Part shown: positions 52,101 through 58,993 of the stretch, piece after piece
How the letters are laid out: each line of letters opens with the position of its first letter
Numbering within the stretch: position 1 is the first letter of the stretch
Source of the DNA: CALDTK01 sp965215115
GTDB lineage: Bacteria > Bacteroidota > Bacteroidia > Chitinophagales > Saprospiraceae
DNA: 64,000 bases
Assembly (NCBI GenBank): GCA_965215115.1
Contig: OZ244050.1
Location: forward strand, 4,402,001 to 4,466,000
Reading direction: 5' to 3'
Program-made: the position numbers and the translations under genes
The notes under the pieces: model-generated
What the model was told of the DNA's origin: nothing
What the model saw: the letters and a program-made list of their open reading frames with translations, nothing else
Database searches by the model: none

Positions 52101-53660
52101 CACGGCCACGGCAACTTCGACCTCGACGCGGGCTTCATCCCACGGACGAGCGTCATCACGATCAGCGACAAGGTCTGGTACGACGAGGACCACGACGGCA
52201 TCCAGGACCCCTTCGAGGCCCCCGTACAGGGCGTGACGATGAGCCTCGTGCGCAGTAGCGACGACGCGGTCGTCGGCACGACGGTCTCGAACGAGAGCGG
52301 CAACTACGCCTTCGAAGACGTGACGCCGAACACGTACTACGTCAGCTTCGACCAGTCGACCTCGACGGTGGCGTTCGACTTCGTCGCCGGGCCGCAGTAC
52401 CGCGGCGTCGACACGACGGCCGACTCCGACTTCGACCCCGTCACCAAGCGCTCCAGGCTCATCCTCGTGACCCCGTCGAGCCCCGACATCACGGACCTCG
52501 ACCTCGGCCTCCACGAGGACTGCGCTACCGTCGCCGACGGCGGCCGTATCCTCGGCGACGAGGAGGTTTGCGTCGGCAAGATCGCCGGGCCGATCACTTC
52601 CGCGAGCCCCGCCACCGGCAGCGTCCGCTACCAGTGGATGCGCAGCACGACGAGCGCCATTTACCGCGGACCGAACGACCCGGCCTGGGTCGCGATCACG
52701 GGCGCGGTCGGGGCTACCTACCAGGCGAGCTCCCTGAGCGTCACCTCGTACTACATCCGCCTGTCGCGTGACCTCAGCTGCGCGACCGACTTCACCGGCA
52801 CGACCAACGTCATCACCAAGCAGGCGATTCCCAACCCGAAGGTGGCCTTCGCGAGTGTGACCGGCAACCGCGGCGCCACGTACGTCAACCGCCAGATCAC
52901 CCTGGGCCTCAACGAGGTGATGACCGTGACGGCCGACAGCACCGCCCCCGGTCTGTACACCTGGAGATTCGGCGCGGACGCCACGCCGAGCACGGCCACC
53001 GGTCGTCTCGTCGGCGGGATTACCTACGCCAACACCAACGACTCCCGCTACGCCTACCTCGACATCACGAACGCGCAAGGGTGCGTGGGCAGCGACAGCT
53101 TCCTCATCAACACCCTGCCCTTCCTGACGCCCGGAGTGATCGGCGGCACCAACGCCTTCCAGGCCCCCGGCGGCAACACCGTCACCTGGTCGGCGATCAG
53201 CCTGCCGCAGGGTGCTTACTTCGACGTGGAGCGCGCCCGCAGTGAGGGTGCCTACGAGAAGATCGCTGCCGTAGCCGCCAGCGACCTCGGCACCTGGGTC
53301 AACTACGAGTTCAACGACGCCGGGGCGCCTTCCGGCAAAACCATCTACCGCGTCGTCCACCGGGCTCCGAGCGGGGAGTCGGCCCTCGGGAAGCCCGCCG
53401 TGGTCGCGGCCGAGGCGAGCCTCACGGTGCTCACGTTCCCGAACCCCGTGCGGGATCGTTTGCGGGTGGAGGTGCTGATGGGTAGCGACGCGGCCGCGGC
53501 CGAGTACACCCTCAGCAACGTCTACGGCGCCACGCTGGCCAGGGGCCAGGTGGACGGTGCCGCCGGGATCGACGTGAGCGGCCTGCCCGCGGGCTCGTAC
53601 TACCTCACGGTGGTCGGTGCCGACGGGGAGACCGTCGTGCGTCCGGTGGTCAAGTACTAG
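49158..53660 (+). CDS. Giant SprB-repeat surface protein with type IX sorting domain
   Basis: About 1,500 residues. Signal segment (LLSIATLLVAAVGSLRA); two Ig-like cysteine modules (CDNVTDGGTISG, CENVTDGGQIGG); eight SprB repeats of the form (C.G.(D)G.....GG..PY.Y.W......L..G.Y.VTVTDA.GC) between about 49.97 and 51.77 kb; two SdrD B-like calcium modules (WEDTDGDGIQDADEPG, WYDEDHDGIQDPFEAP); a third Ig-like module; and a C-terminal type A sorting domain (TFPNPVRDRLRVEV to VVRPVVKY). It should be exported by the type IX system and anchored outside, possibly as an adhesin. Mini-hairpins at 49986 (CFGESDG in repeat 1) and 53327. The ATG at 49158 follows GAG. Confidence 0.9.
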   Translation: MRKSTRNRMVRLWPPLLSIATLLVAAVGSLRAEVPAGWTYTGEDGREVAFDACDNVTDGGTISGNVRGCADPLYQVPQLRNVTLPTGGSGALEFLWMKTTTNPAGGQPVSWDLIAGSTAADYTPAAIAKTTYYMRCSRRAGCDKWAGETNYVTVLIDCCENVTDGGQIGGAQKSCGVPYDPTVLSNVAPATGGLNNLVYAWYKSTTSTAFTPGSSEWAVAGSVTTPYFDPGSITETTHYVRVAQRDKCPEVGAWSNVVTVVANPLPGVKTNVEDVTCFGESDGSIAVTILTAVNPVTLKWSDGPSTATTRNNLAAGIYTVTVTDGVGCDYSEDIIVATPAAVAVTIEAVFDRCAFADDAELSATVVGGKLPYTYLWSTGATTQSISGLPAGRYEVTVTDANGCTTSNALDVAPPAPISATASAAQPTCGLSNGSITVATTGGVGPFAYEWSPAVSISDSAEDLPGGTYTIVVTDANACQVTVSAQLDVIAPLSVSLDGDEVSCNGANDAEVRTQVTGGTAPYTYLWAGGETTDKLSGVGPGRYSVTVTDAAGCTSTSEITLAQPNALSATITTTQPICFEDGGTLVANITGGTAPYDFNWGAAGQNNEQTLTNLPAGTYTLNVSDAGGCTFTTTATVEATVLLELTSSATPASCPGEDDGTAEVTVTGGQAPYTITWSDDRGQTTATATELLAGTYTATVVDARGCSKLVSAEVTLLSTGPISTSEVDQISCAGADDGAIRLTTTGGLAPYTYAWKDAPAATSDRSGLAAGTYEVTVTDAAGCFAELNFVIVEPEVFTCKAVPTTNFGRYFNVSAYRAADGAIAAQTVGGIAPFTYNWSNGDAGSSASGLRGGDYSLTVTDGKGCVCTHDTTLVEPSQISDFVWEDTDGDGIQDADEPGLAGIRIRLSGSDFNGIGVDFQTTSDADGAYKFDRLPMGNYVVRFSLQGFQDYLFSPANRGTDRTKDSDMDPVLLLARAVVPSHGHGNFDLDAGFIPRTSVITISDKVWYDEDHDGIQDPFEAPVQGVTMSLVRSSDDAVVGTTVSNESGNYAFEDVTPNTYYVSFDQSTSTVAFDFVAGPQYRGVDTTADSDFDPVTKRSRLILVTPSSPDITDLDLGLHEDCATVADGGRILGDEEVCVGKIAGPITSASPATGSVRYQWMRSTTSAIYRGPNDPAWVAITGAVGATYQASSLSVTSYYIRLSRDLSCATDFTGTTNVITKQAIPNPKVAFASVTGNRGATYVNRQITLGLNEVMTVTADSTAPGLYTWRFGADATPSTATGRLVGGITYANTNDSRYAYLDITNAQGCVGSDSFLINTLPFLTPGVIGGTNAFQAPGGNTVTWSAISLPQGAYFDVERARSEGAYEKIAAVAASDLGTWVNYEFNDAGAPSGKTIYRVVHRAPSGESALGKPAVVAAEASLTVLTFPNPVRDRLRVEVLMGSDAAAAEYTLSNVYGATLARGQVDGAAGIDVSGLPAGSYYLTVVGADGETVVRPVVKY

Positions 53661-53687
53661 TTCTATCTCGAACCGTTTTCCTTTTCT

Positions 53688-53723
53688 ATCCTCCTCCGGG
53701 CCTGGTCCGGGGGAGGATTTTTA
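53688..53723 (+). terminator. Intrinsic terminator of the SprB-repeat gene
   Basis: ATCCTCCTCCGG (53688-53699) pairs with CCGGGGGAGGAT (53707-53718), 12 positions with one T-G, followed by TTTT. It lies 27 bases past the stop. Confidence 0.85.
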
Positions 53724-53821
53724 CGTATCGCAACCTCCCTCGCGCGCGACTTGTACCTTCGATCCGCAAGCCACCCCGCCCACACGCCGCCGCCCCGCCA
53801 GCCCACCGCCCCCCCGCGCCT

Positions 53822-54568
53822 ATGTCTACACCCGTCACGCCCTACTCCGAAGTCGCCGAAGGCAAGACCAAGCGCCAGCAGGTGGAGCGGATGTTCGACA
53901 ACATCAGTCCGTACTACGATATCCTCAACCGGGTGCTGAGCCTCGGGATCGACCGACGGTGGCGCCGCACGGCGGTGCGGCTCTTGCCAAAACAGTACGC
54001 GATCAAGGTGATGGACATGGCGACCGGCACCGGCGACCTCGCCCTCGAGATCGTGCGGCAGCGCCCCGACGCGAGCGTGGTCGGGATCGACATCAGCCGC
54101 GACATGCTCGGGATCGGCCGCGAGAAGGTGGCGGCCGCGGGCCTCGAGGACCACATCGAAATGGTGGTCGGGGCCTCCGAGCGGATCCGCTTCCCGGACG
54201 ACACCTTCGACGCGGCCACGGTGGCCTTCGGGGTGCGCAACTTCGAGGATACGGTGGGGGGCCTGCGCGAGATGTGCCGCGTGGTCAGGCCGGGCGGCAC
54301 GATCGTCGTGTTGGAGTTCAGTCGGATACGTACGTTTCCCTTTAAGCAGGCGTTCAACCTGTACTTTGGCCGCGTCTTGCCCTGGATCGGACGCGTCTGG
54401 AGCAGCGACCCCCGCGCCTACGCCTACCTGTACGAGTCCGTGCAGGCGTTCCCGGATGGCAAGGATTTTGGTTCACTACTCGAACAAGCCGGTTTTGTGC
54501 AACCCAGCTGGCAGGTTCTCACGCTCGGCATATGCACGGTCTACACCGCACACGTTCCCTCTCCCTAG
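53822..54568 (+). CDS. menG: Demethylmenaquinone methyltransferase
   Basis: 248 residues (also called ubiE). It makes the final methylation in menaquinone synthesis, using SAM. Visible: MFDNISPYYDILNRVLSLGIDRRWRR (family signature 1), VMDMATGTGDLALEI (SAM loop), GASERIRFPDDTFDAATVAFGVRNFED and VRPGGTIVVLEFS (signature 2). All complete. The downstream porT start lies inside its last codons, a pairing that is conserved in Bacteroidota. Confidence 0.95.
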   Translation: MSTPVTPYSEVAEGKTKRQQVERMFDNISPYYDILNRVLSLGIDRRWRRTAVRLLPKQYAIKVMDMATGTGDLALEIVRQRPDASVVGIDISRDMLGIGREKVAAAGLEDHIEMVVGASERIRFPDDTFDAATVAFGVRNFEDTVGGLREMCRVVRPGGTIVVLEFSRIRTFPFKQAFNLYFGRVLPWIGRVWSSDPRAYAYLYESVQAFPDGKDFGSLLEQAGFVQPSWQVLTLGICTVYTAHVPSP

Positions 54569-55254
54569 TCTTCGCGTGCCTCGGGCTGGTCGGCGCGTCC
54601 ACGGTTTTGGCGCAAGCCCCCCAACGCGGCAACTACAACTACCGCGAGCACCAGAACAAGAACTACTACTTCGGGATCACGATCGGGTTCAACACGTCGA
54701 GCTACCGGCTGTACTACTCCGATCAGTTCGTCGCCGACGACGACGTCCTCGGGATCAGGGTCGAGCGCGAGCCCGGGCTCGACCTCAAGATCGTGTCCAA
54801 CCTAAAGGTCGGCGAGTACATCGACGTACGCTTCCTGCCGGGGCTCGCCTTCGCCGGGCGCTCGATCGCGTACACGAGCGAGCTCGACGACCTGGAGGAC
54901 CGCAAGATCTCGAGTGTGTTCGCGGAGTTCCCCGTGCAGGTGCGCTACAAGTCGGAGCCCTGGAAGGACATCCGGATGTTCGTGCTCGGGGGCGTCAAGT
55001 ACAGCTACGACGTGGCCTCGGACTCGAAGACCAAGGACGCCGATGACTTCGTGAAGTTCTCGCCGAGCGACTTCCAGCTCGAGGTCGGGGCCGGGATGCA
55101 GTTCTACTTCCCGTACTTCATCTTCTCGCCGGAGGTCAAGTTTAGTCACGGCCTGGGCAACGTGCTGATCTTCGACAATGCCCTGCGGCAGAGCACGGTG
55201 CTGGACAAGGTGCTGAGTCGCGCCTTCACGGTGAGCCTACACTTCGAGGGCTAG
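54532..55254 (+). CDS. porT: PorT-type outer-membrane protein of type IX secretion
   Basis: 240 residues. Signal peptide with cleavage after VLAQA, then a beta-barrel of about eight strands with the family features NKNYYFGITIGFNTSSYRLYYSDQF, IKIVSNLKVGEYIDVRFLPGLAFAGRS-like strands and a C-terminal strand LSRAFTVSLHFEG. PorT is needed for maturation of the type IX system in relatives. It overlaps menG by 37 bases, as in other Bacteroidota. The VLAQA at the cleavage site is the translation of a GCAA-loop mini-hairpin (54603-54618). Confidence 0.88.
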   Translation: MHGLHRTRSLSLVFACLGLVGASTVLAQAPQRGNYNYREHQNKNYYFGITIGFNTSSYRLYYSDQFVADDDVLGIRVEREPGLDLKIVSNLKVGEYIDVRFLPGLAFAGRSIAYTSELDDLEDRKISSVFAEFPVQVRYKSEPWKDIRMFVLGGVKYSYDVASDSKTKDADDFVKFSPSDFQLEVGAGMQFYFPYFIFSPEVKFSHGLGNVLIFDNALRQSTVLDKVLSRAFTVSLHFEG

Positions 55255-55862
55255 GCCTGAGTGAGGTGATCGTTGTCGCCCAGCAGCACGCGAAAGCGGC
55301 TCGCCTCGGCCTGCATGAAGGGATAAAATTCGTCGAACGCTTCCGCGAAAACCCGTTCGTTGGCGCGCAGCGTGTCGATGACGCCCGCCAGGAGCTCCGG
55401 CCGCGAGAGCCGTCGGCCGAAGCGCTCGAAGACGTAGGCCTGCCCCTCGTAACTCCCGTACTGCCGCAGCCAATCCGAGTCGATCATCCGGGCGAAGCGC
55501 GCCCCGAGGCTCTGCGGCAAATGGTCTGCCCTCTGCTGGAGCGCGGCGTAGACCCGTTGCGTGACCTCCTGCATGCCCTCGTCGCAGAATCGGTGCCAGC
55601 GCGTGGCCAGGAGGTAGTCGGCGTAGATGTCGAAGATCACCGAGGCGTACTTGCCGTGCCTCGCGTGGAGCAGTCGCCAGCAGCGGCGGATGGCTGCGTG
55701 GTTGTCGGTGACGTGGTCGATGTGGCGGTGGAGCGCCACGCCGTCCTGGAGCTCGAGGGTGAGTTCGAGGCACTCGCGCTTGCGGAGGTAGTCGGCCGAG
55801 AGGTTGCCGACGATGAGGTCGGGGTTCGGGCCGGAGAGGTGGGCGTGGGCGAGGTGGTTCAC
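55251..55862 (-). CDS. acpH: Acyl carrier protein phosphodiesterase-like protein
   Basis: About 203 residues of the AcpH family, which removes phosphopantetheine from ACP. Family blocks: NHLAHAHLSG, LIVGNLSADYLRKRE, LHRHIDHVTDNHAAIRRC (the HxxxDxxxDxH-like metal region; HRHID and H near it), GKYASVIFDIYADYLLATRW. The start is a GTG giving VNHLAHAHLS, which matches the family N-terminus. Its end overlaps the end of porT by four bases, convergent. A CGC/GCG-stem mini-hairpin (55338-55353) is translated RVFAEAF. Confidence 0.82.
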   Translation of the reverse strand: MNHLAHAHLSGPNPDLIVGNLSADYLRKRECLELTLELQDGVALHRHIDHVTDNHAAIRRCWRLLHARHGKYASVIFDIYADYLLATRWHRFCDEGMQEVTQRVYAALQQRADHLPQSLGARFARMIDSDWLRQYGSYEGQAYVFERFGRRLSRPELLAGVIDTLRANERVFAEAFDEFYPFMQAEASRFRVLLGDNDHLTQA

Positions 55863-55960
55863 GTGAGCGAAAGGTCGACAAATCTCGCGAGCCGCCACGG
55901 GGCCGTCGCGATGGCGAGGTGATCGAGGACTGGCTTACGCGCATTGACTACTTTCGCGCC

Positions 55961-56010
55961 CGCTTTCGCGAAAACCTGTGCTACGCGTGCGGCGGGTTTT
56001 GGCGAAAGCC
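55961..56010. repeat. Two mini-hairpin elements in opposite orientation
   Basis: CGCTTTCGCGAAAACC (55961-55976, minus-strand element with CGC/GCG stem) and GGTTTTGGCGAAAGCC (55995-56010, plus) lie 18 bases apart in the divergent region before ychF. The opposed pair can itself form a larger imperfect hairpin, as paired uptake sequences do in other bacteria. Confidence 0.85.
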
Positions 56011-56027
56011 CCAAAACCCCGTACCCC

Positions 56028-57125
56028 ATGGCCCTCCAGTGTGGCATCGTCGGACTCCCGAACGTCGGCAAGTCGACCCTCTTCAACGCCCTCACCGCCG
56101 GTAAGGCGCTCGCGGCCAACTACCCCTTCGCGACCAAGGACCCGAACGTCGGCGTGATCAGCGTCCCCGACGAGCGACTCTCGAAGCTCACCGAGTGGGT
56201 GCGACCGAAGTCGGTGGTCCCGACCGTGATCGAGATCGTCGACATCGCCGGACTCATCAAGGGCGCCAGCCGCGGCGAGGGTCTCGGGAATCAATTCCTC
56301 GCCAACATCCGCGAGACGAACGCGATCTGTCACGTGGTGCGCTGCTTCGAGGACGACAACGTCGTGCACGTCGACGGGGGCGTCGACCCGGTGCGCGACA
56401 AGGAGATCATCGATACCGAGCTGATCCTCAAGGACATCGAGACGATGGAGAAGCGCCTCGACCGGCTCGGGAAAGCCGCCAAGGCCGCGAAGAAGGAGGA
56501 CATCGCCGCCCTCGAACTCGGCAAGCGCCTGATGGCCCACCTCAACGACAGCAAGCCGGCCCGGAGTTTCGCGCAGGACGAGGCCGAGCGCGCCTTCGTC
56601 GAGGAGCTGTACCTGCTCACCGCCAAGCCCATCCTGTACGTGTGCAACGTCGACGAGAACTCCGTGACGAGCGGCAACGCCCACACCGAGGCCTTCCGTG
56701 CCGCGGTCGCCGACGAGAACGCCGAGGTGATCCTGATTTGCGCCAACATCGAGGCCGAGATCATCCAGCTCGAAGACGAGGAAGAGCGCGCGCTGTTCCT
56801 CGAGGAGATGGGTCTTTCGGAACCGGGCGTCAACCGCCTCATCTTTAGCTGCTACAAGCTGCTCGACCTGATCACCTACTTCACCGCCGGCGAGAAGGAG
56901 GTGCGCGCATGGACGATCCGCCGCGGCACGAAGGCCCCCGCGGCGGCCGGCGTCATCCACACCGACTTCGAGCGCGGTTTCATCCGCGCCGAGGTGATCC
57001 ACTTCGCCGACTACGAAACCTACAAGTCGGAGGCCGCCGTCAAGACGGCTGGCAAGATGGGGGTCGAGGGCAAGGAGTACGTGGTGGAGGATGGGGACGT
57101 GATGCATTTTAGGTTCAATGTGTAG
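56028..57125 (+). CDS. ychF: Redox-regulated ATPase YchF
   Basis: 365 residues of the Obg-related TRAFAC family, which binds ATP rather than GTP and associates with ribosomes. G1 is GIVGLPNVGKSTLFNALTA, G3 region DIAGLIKGASRGEGLGNQFL, and NVDENS stands in the G4 position (NxxE replacing NKxD, the reason for ATP preference). The C-terminal TGS domain includes RAWTIRRGTKAPAAAGVIHTDFERGFIRAEV. Complete. It is immediately followed by an array of TAGGGGTC units whose first bases form its stop codon. Confidence 0.95.
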   Translation: MALQCGIVGLPNVGKSTLFNALTAGKALAANYPFATKDPNVGVISVPDERLSKLTEWVRPKSVVPTVIEIVDIAGLIKGASRGEGLGNQFLANIRETNAICHVVRCFEDDNVVHVDGGVDPVRDKEIIDTELILKDIETMEKRLDRLGKAAKAAKKEDIAALELGKRLMAHLNDSKPARSFAQDEAERAFVEELYLLTAKPILYVCNVDENSVTSGNAHTEAFRAAVADENAEVILICANIEAEIIQLEDEEERALFLEEMGLSEPGVNRLIFSCYKLLDLITYFTAGEKEVRAWTIRRGTKAPAAAGVIHTDFERGFIRAEVIHFADYETYKSEAAVKTAGKMGVEGKEYVVEDGDVMHFRFNV

Positions 57126-57161
57126 GGGGTCTAGGGGGTCTAGGGGTCTAGGGGTCTAGGG
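57123..57161 (+). repeat. Left TAGGGGTC array
   Basis: Two TAGGGGGTC and two TAGGGGTC units plus a partial, beginning in the ychF stop codon. It is inverted relative to the array at 57682-57733. Confidence 0.85.
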
Positions 57162-57231
57162 TGGTATAGAAGGTTAACTTCATTCTGCGTATCATTGCGG
57201 AGATGGCTTGGGGGGCTAGCAAAATTTTATT

Positions 57232-57669
57232 ATGGATCGAGACGAAGTTCAGTGGCTTAATAACATGATAAGCGAGCCCAGAGTACCATACGGCACTCAA
57301 CCAATATTTAAGTACGAAAAACTTCACGTTTATACGCTGGCGCGGCAGCTTCGCAAGCGATTTTACGATATTGCCAGGTCATTTCCCTCGTACGAGCGCT
57401 ATGGATTGACCAGTCAGCTGCAGCGCAGCGCGATGTCGGTGGTGCTCAACATAGTGGAAGGCGTACTACGGACGACGGGTAAGGACCAGGCGAAATTTAC
57501 ATCAATCGCCTACGGCTCCCTGCACGAGGCCTTCGTCTGCGTCGGGGAAGCCGAGGACGAGCGCTACGTACAGATTGGCACACAGGATGGATTTCGTCAA
57601 GATGTCGATCAGCTGAGCCGTATGCTCCACAATCTCAGGCAGTTTCAGCTTCGCCCTGTAAAATCCTAA
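57232..57669 (+). CDS. Four-helix-bundle protein (23S rRNA intervening-sequence/Avd-like family)
   Basis: 145 residues. Family blocks: FKYEKLHVYTLARQLRKRFYDIARSFPSYERYGLTSQLQRSAMSVVLNIVEG, then FTSIAYGSLHEAFVCVGEA. These proteins form pentameric helical bundles; relatives occur in 23S rRNA intervening sequences and as Avd accessory proteins of diversity-generating retroelements, but no reverse transcriptase or variable repeat is seen here. The gene is less GC-rich than its neighbours and boxed by inverted TAGGGGTC/GACCCCTA arrays, so the gene plus arrays look like one inserted unit. Function unknown. Confidence 0.82.
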   Translation: MDRDEVQWLNNMISEPRVPYGTQPIFKYEKLHVYTLARQLRKRFYDIARSFPSYERYGLTSQLQRSAMSVVLNIVEGVLRTTGKDQAKFTSIAYGSLHEAFVCVGEAEDERYVQIGTQDGFRQDVDQLSRMLHNLRQFQLRPVKS

Positions 57670-57681
57670 GCTCAGAAGCAT

Positions 57682-57733
57682 CTAGGCCCCTAGACCCCTA
57701 GACCCCTAGACCCCTAGACAAATCTAGACCCCA
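57682..57733 (-). repeat. Right GACCCCTA array
   Basis: About five units (CTAGGCCCCTAGACCCC and so on), the inverted counterpart of the array at 57123-57161. It runs into the 5' end of the pseudouridine synthase frame. Confidence 0.85.
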
Positions 57734-57744
57734 ACCTCGCCCCC

Positions 57745-58290
57745 CTGCTCCTCGCCCTCCACAAGCCCTTCGATGTCCTCTCGCAGTTCACGGCTGAGGT
57801 GCCTGGCCAGCGGACCTTGGCGGAGTTCGGTTTGCCGAAGGGCGTATACGCGGTCGGACGGCTAGACCGCGACAGCGAGGGTTTGTTGTTGCTCTCCGAC
57901 GATGGTTCGCTCATTAAGCGCCTGTCCGATCCGAGGAGCCTTACGGCAAAACGCTACGCCGTCCAGGTTGAAGGCATTCCCAGCTCCGAGCAGCTCCGTG
58001 GGCTCGCCACCGGGGTCGACATCCGCATCAATAAGCGTATCTATAGCACCGCACCCGCCGAGGTCACTACCGTACCCGACCCGGGTTTTGCCGAAAGGCG
58101 CCCCCCGATACGCGTCCGGAAGTCCATCCCCGATAGCTGGTTGCAGCTCGCGATCACCGAAGGCAAAAATCGGCAGGTGAGAAGGATGTGCGCGGCGGTG
58201 GGCCTGCCGGTATTGAGACTAATCCGTACGCAAGTCGGTCGGCATTGCCTCGGCGAGCTAGCACCTGGCGAATGGAGAAACCTAGGTTAA
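57745..58290 (+). CDS. RsuA/RluE-type pseudouridine synthase, 5' end disturbed
   Basis: About 181 residues recognisable. Visible: LHKPFDVLSQFTAEVPGQRTLAEFGLPKGVYAVGRLDRDSEGLLLLSDDG, where GRLDRDSEG contains the catalytic Asp; then TAKRYAVQVEG and ITEGKNRQVRRMCAAVGLPVLRLIRT (the family's RNA-binding C-terminal signature). It should convert a uridine in 23S rRNA. No ATG or GTG stands before the conserved HKPFDVL; an in-frame stop lies in the repeat array, leaving only a CTG at 57745, while GTG 57799 would cut conserved residues. The inserted element upstream may have removed the start. Mini-hairpins at 57938 (GTAA loop) and 58084. Confidence 0.8.
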   Translation: MLLALHKPFDVLSQFTAEVPGQRTLAEFGLPKGVYAVGRLDRDSEGLLLLSDDGSLIKRLSDPRSLTAKRYAVQVEGIPSSEQLRGLATGVDIRINKRIYSTAPAEVTTVPDPGFAERRPPIRVRKSIPDSWLQLAITEGKNRQVRRMCAAVGLPVLRLIRTQVGRHCLGELAPGEWRNLG

Positions 58291-58314
58291 AAGGATCGCC
58301 GGAGCCTCCCGACT

Positions 58315-58932
58315 TTAGGTCAGTCGCGAGGCGTGCGTTTCAAAGGCGTTGACGAGGGTGGCGAGCTGCTTCATGTGGCCGGCGCGCATGTGCTTCGAGA
58401 CCGCCTGCTGCGATATGCCCAATGTTTCGCTTATGTCGCTTTGCTCTGCCGCGGGCCGGTGAAGCACGTGCCGCAGGACCTCCGCCTGCCGGTGCGTGAG
58501 CCGGGTCGTCATCAAGCCGCACAACTTAATCGCCTCCTGCCAACCAGCTTCCGCCTCGTCGGAGGTGAAATACCGTATCCGGTAGTCGGTATCCGTCATC
58601 GTCCGTAAGCCACGACCGGCAGCCCTGTACGCCGGCCCGGTCCGAACCGTGATCGGCAGAGACTTGTCTGGCCGCTCGCGCTGGAAGGCGAACGCGACCC
58701 TTGCCCCGGGCTTCCCACCCGCGCGAGCTAGCAACTCGAACAGCAGCGCGACCCGTAACGCGTGCACGGCCGCGCACTCGAGTTGAAACGAGTCCCCCTG
58801 CGAAACCGCAAATCCCATCACCCTCGCGGGAGCGGTTAGCAACGCCTCCAAGGCGTGCGCTAGAGCCTCGACCTCCTTCCCCGTCCAGAACTCGGAAGCG
58901 CCAATCAAGTCGGTCGAGAGGTATGCGTACAT
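58315..58932 (-). CDS. SatD-like regulator with C-terminal helix-turn-helix
   Basis: 205 residues. The first part (MYAYLSTDLIGASEFW, then VSQGDSFQLECAAVHALRVALLFELLA) matches the SatD-like domain pattern (GD.IGS ... GDsFQ), a nucleotide-cyclase-like fold of unknown ligand. The last 70 residues have an HTH (TTRLTHRQAEVLRHVLHRPAAEQSDISETLGISQQAVSKHMRAGHMKQL). It is probably a sensor-regulator whose signal and targets are unknown. Convergent with the pseudouridine synthase; no mini-hairpin inside. Confidence 0.65.
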   Translation of the reverse strand: MYAYLSTDLIGASEFWTGKEVEALAHALEALLTAPARVMGFAVSQGDSFQLECAAVHALRVALLFELLARAGGKPGARVAFAFQRERPDKSLPITVRTGPAYRAAGRGLRTMTDTDYRIRYFTSDEAEAGWQEAIKLCGLMTTRLTHRQAEVLRHVLHRPAAEQSDISETLGISQQAVSKHMRAGHMKQLATLVNAFETHASRLT

Positions 58933-58993
58933 ACGCGCAAGCTAAGACGCGTGGTTGTAACACAGGCCGACAACCGAATCCGGATGTTTCGTG

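Noticed and set aside
57232..57669. A diversity-generating retroelement around the Avd-like gene
   Set aside because: No reverse transcriptase, template repeat or variable repeat is visible nearby.
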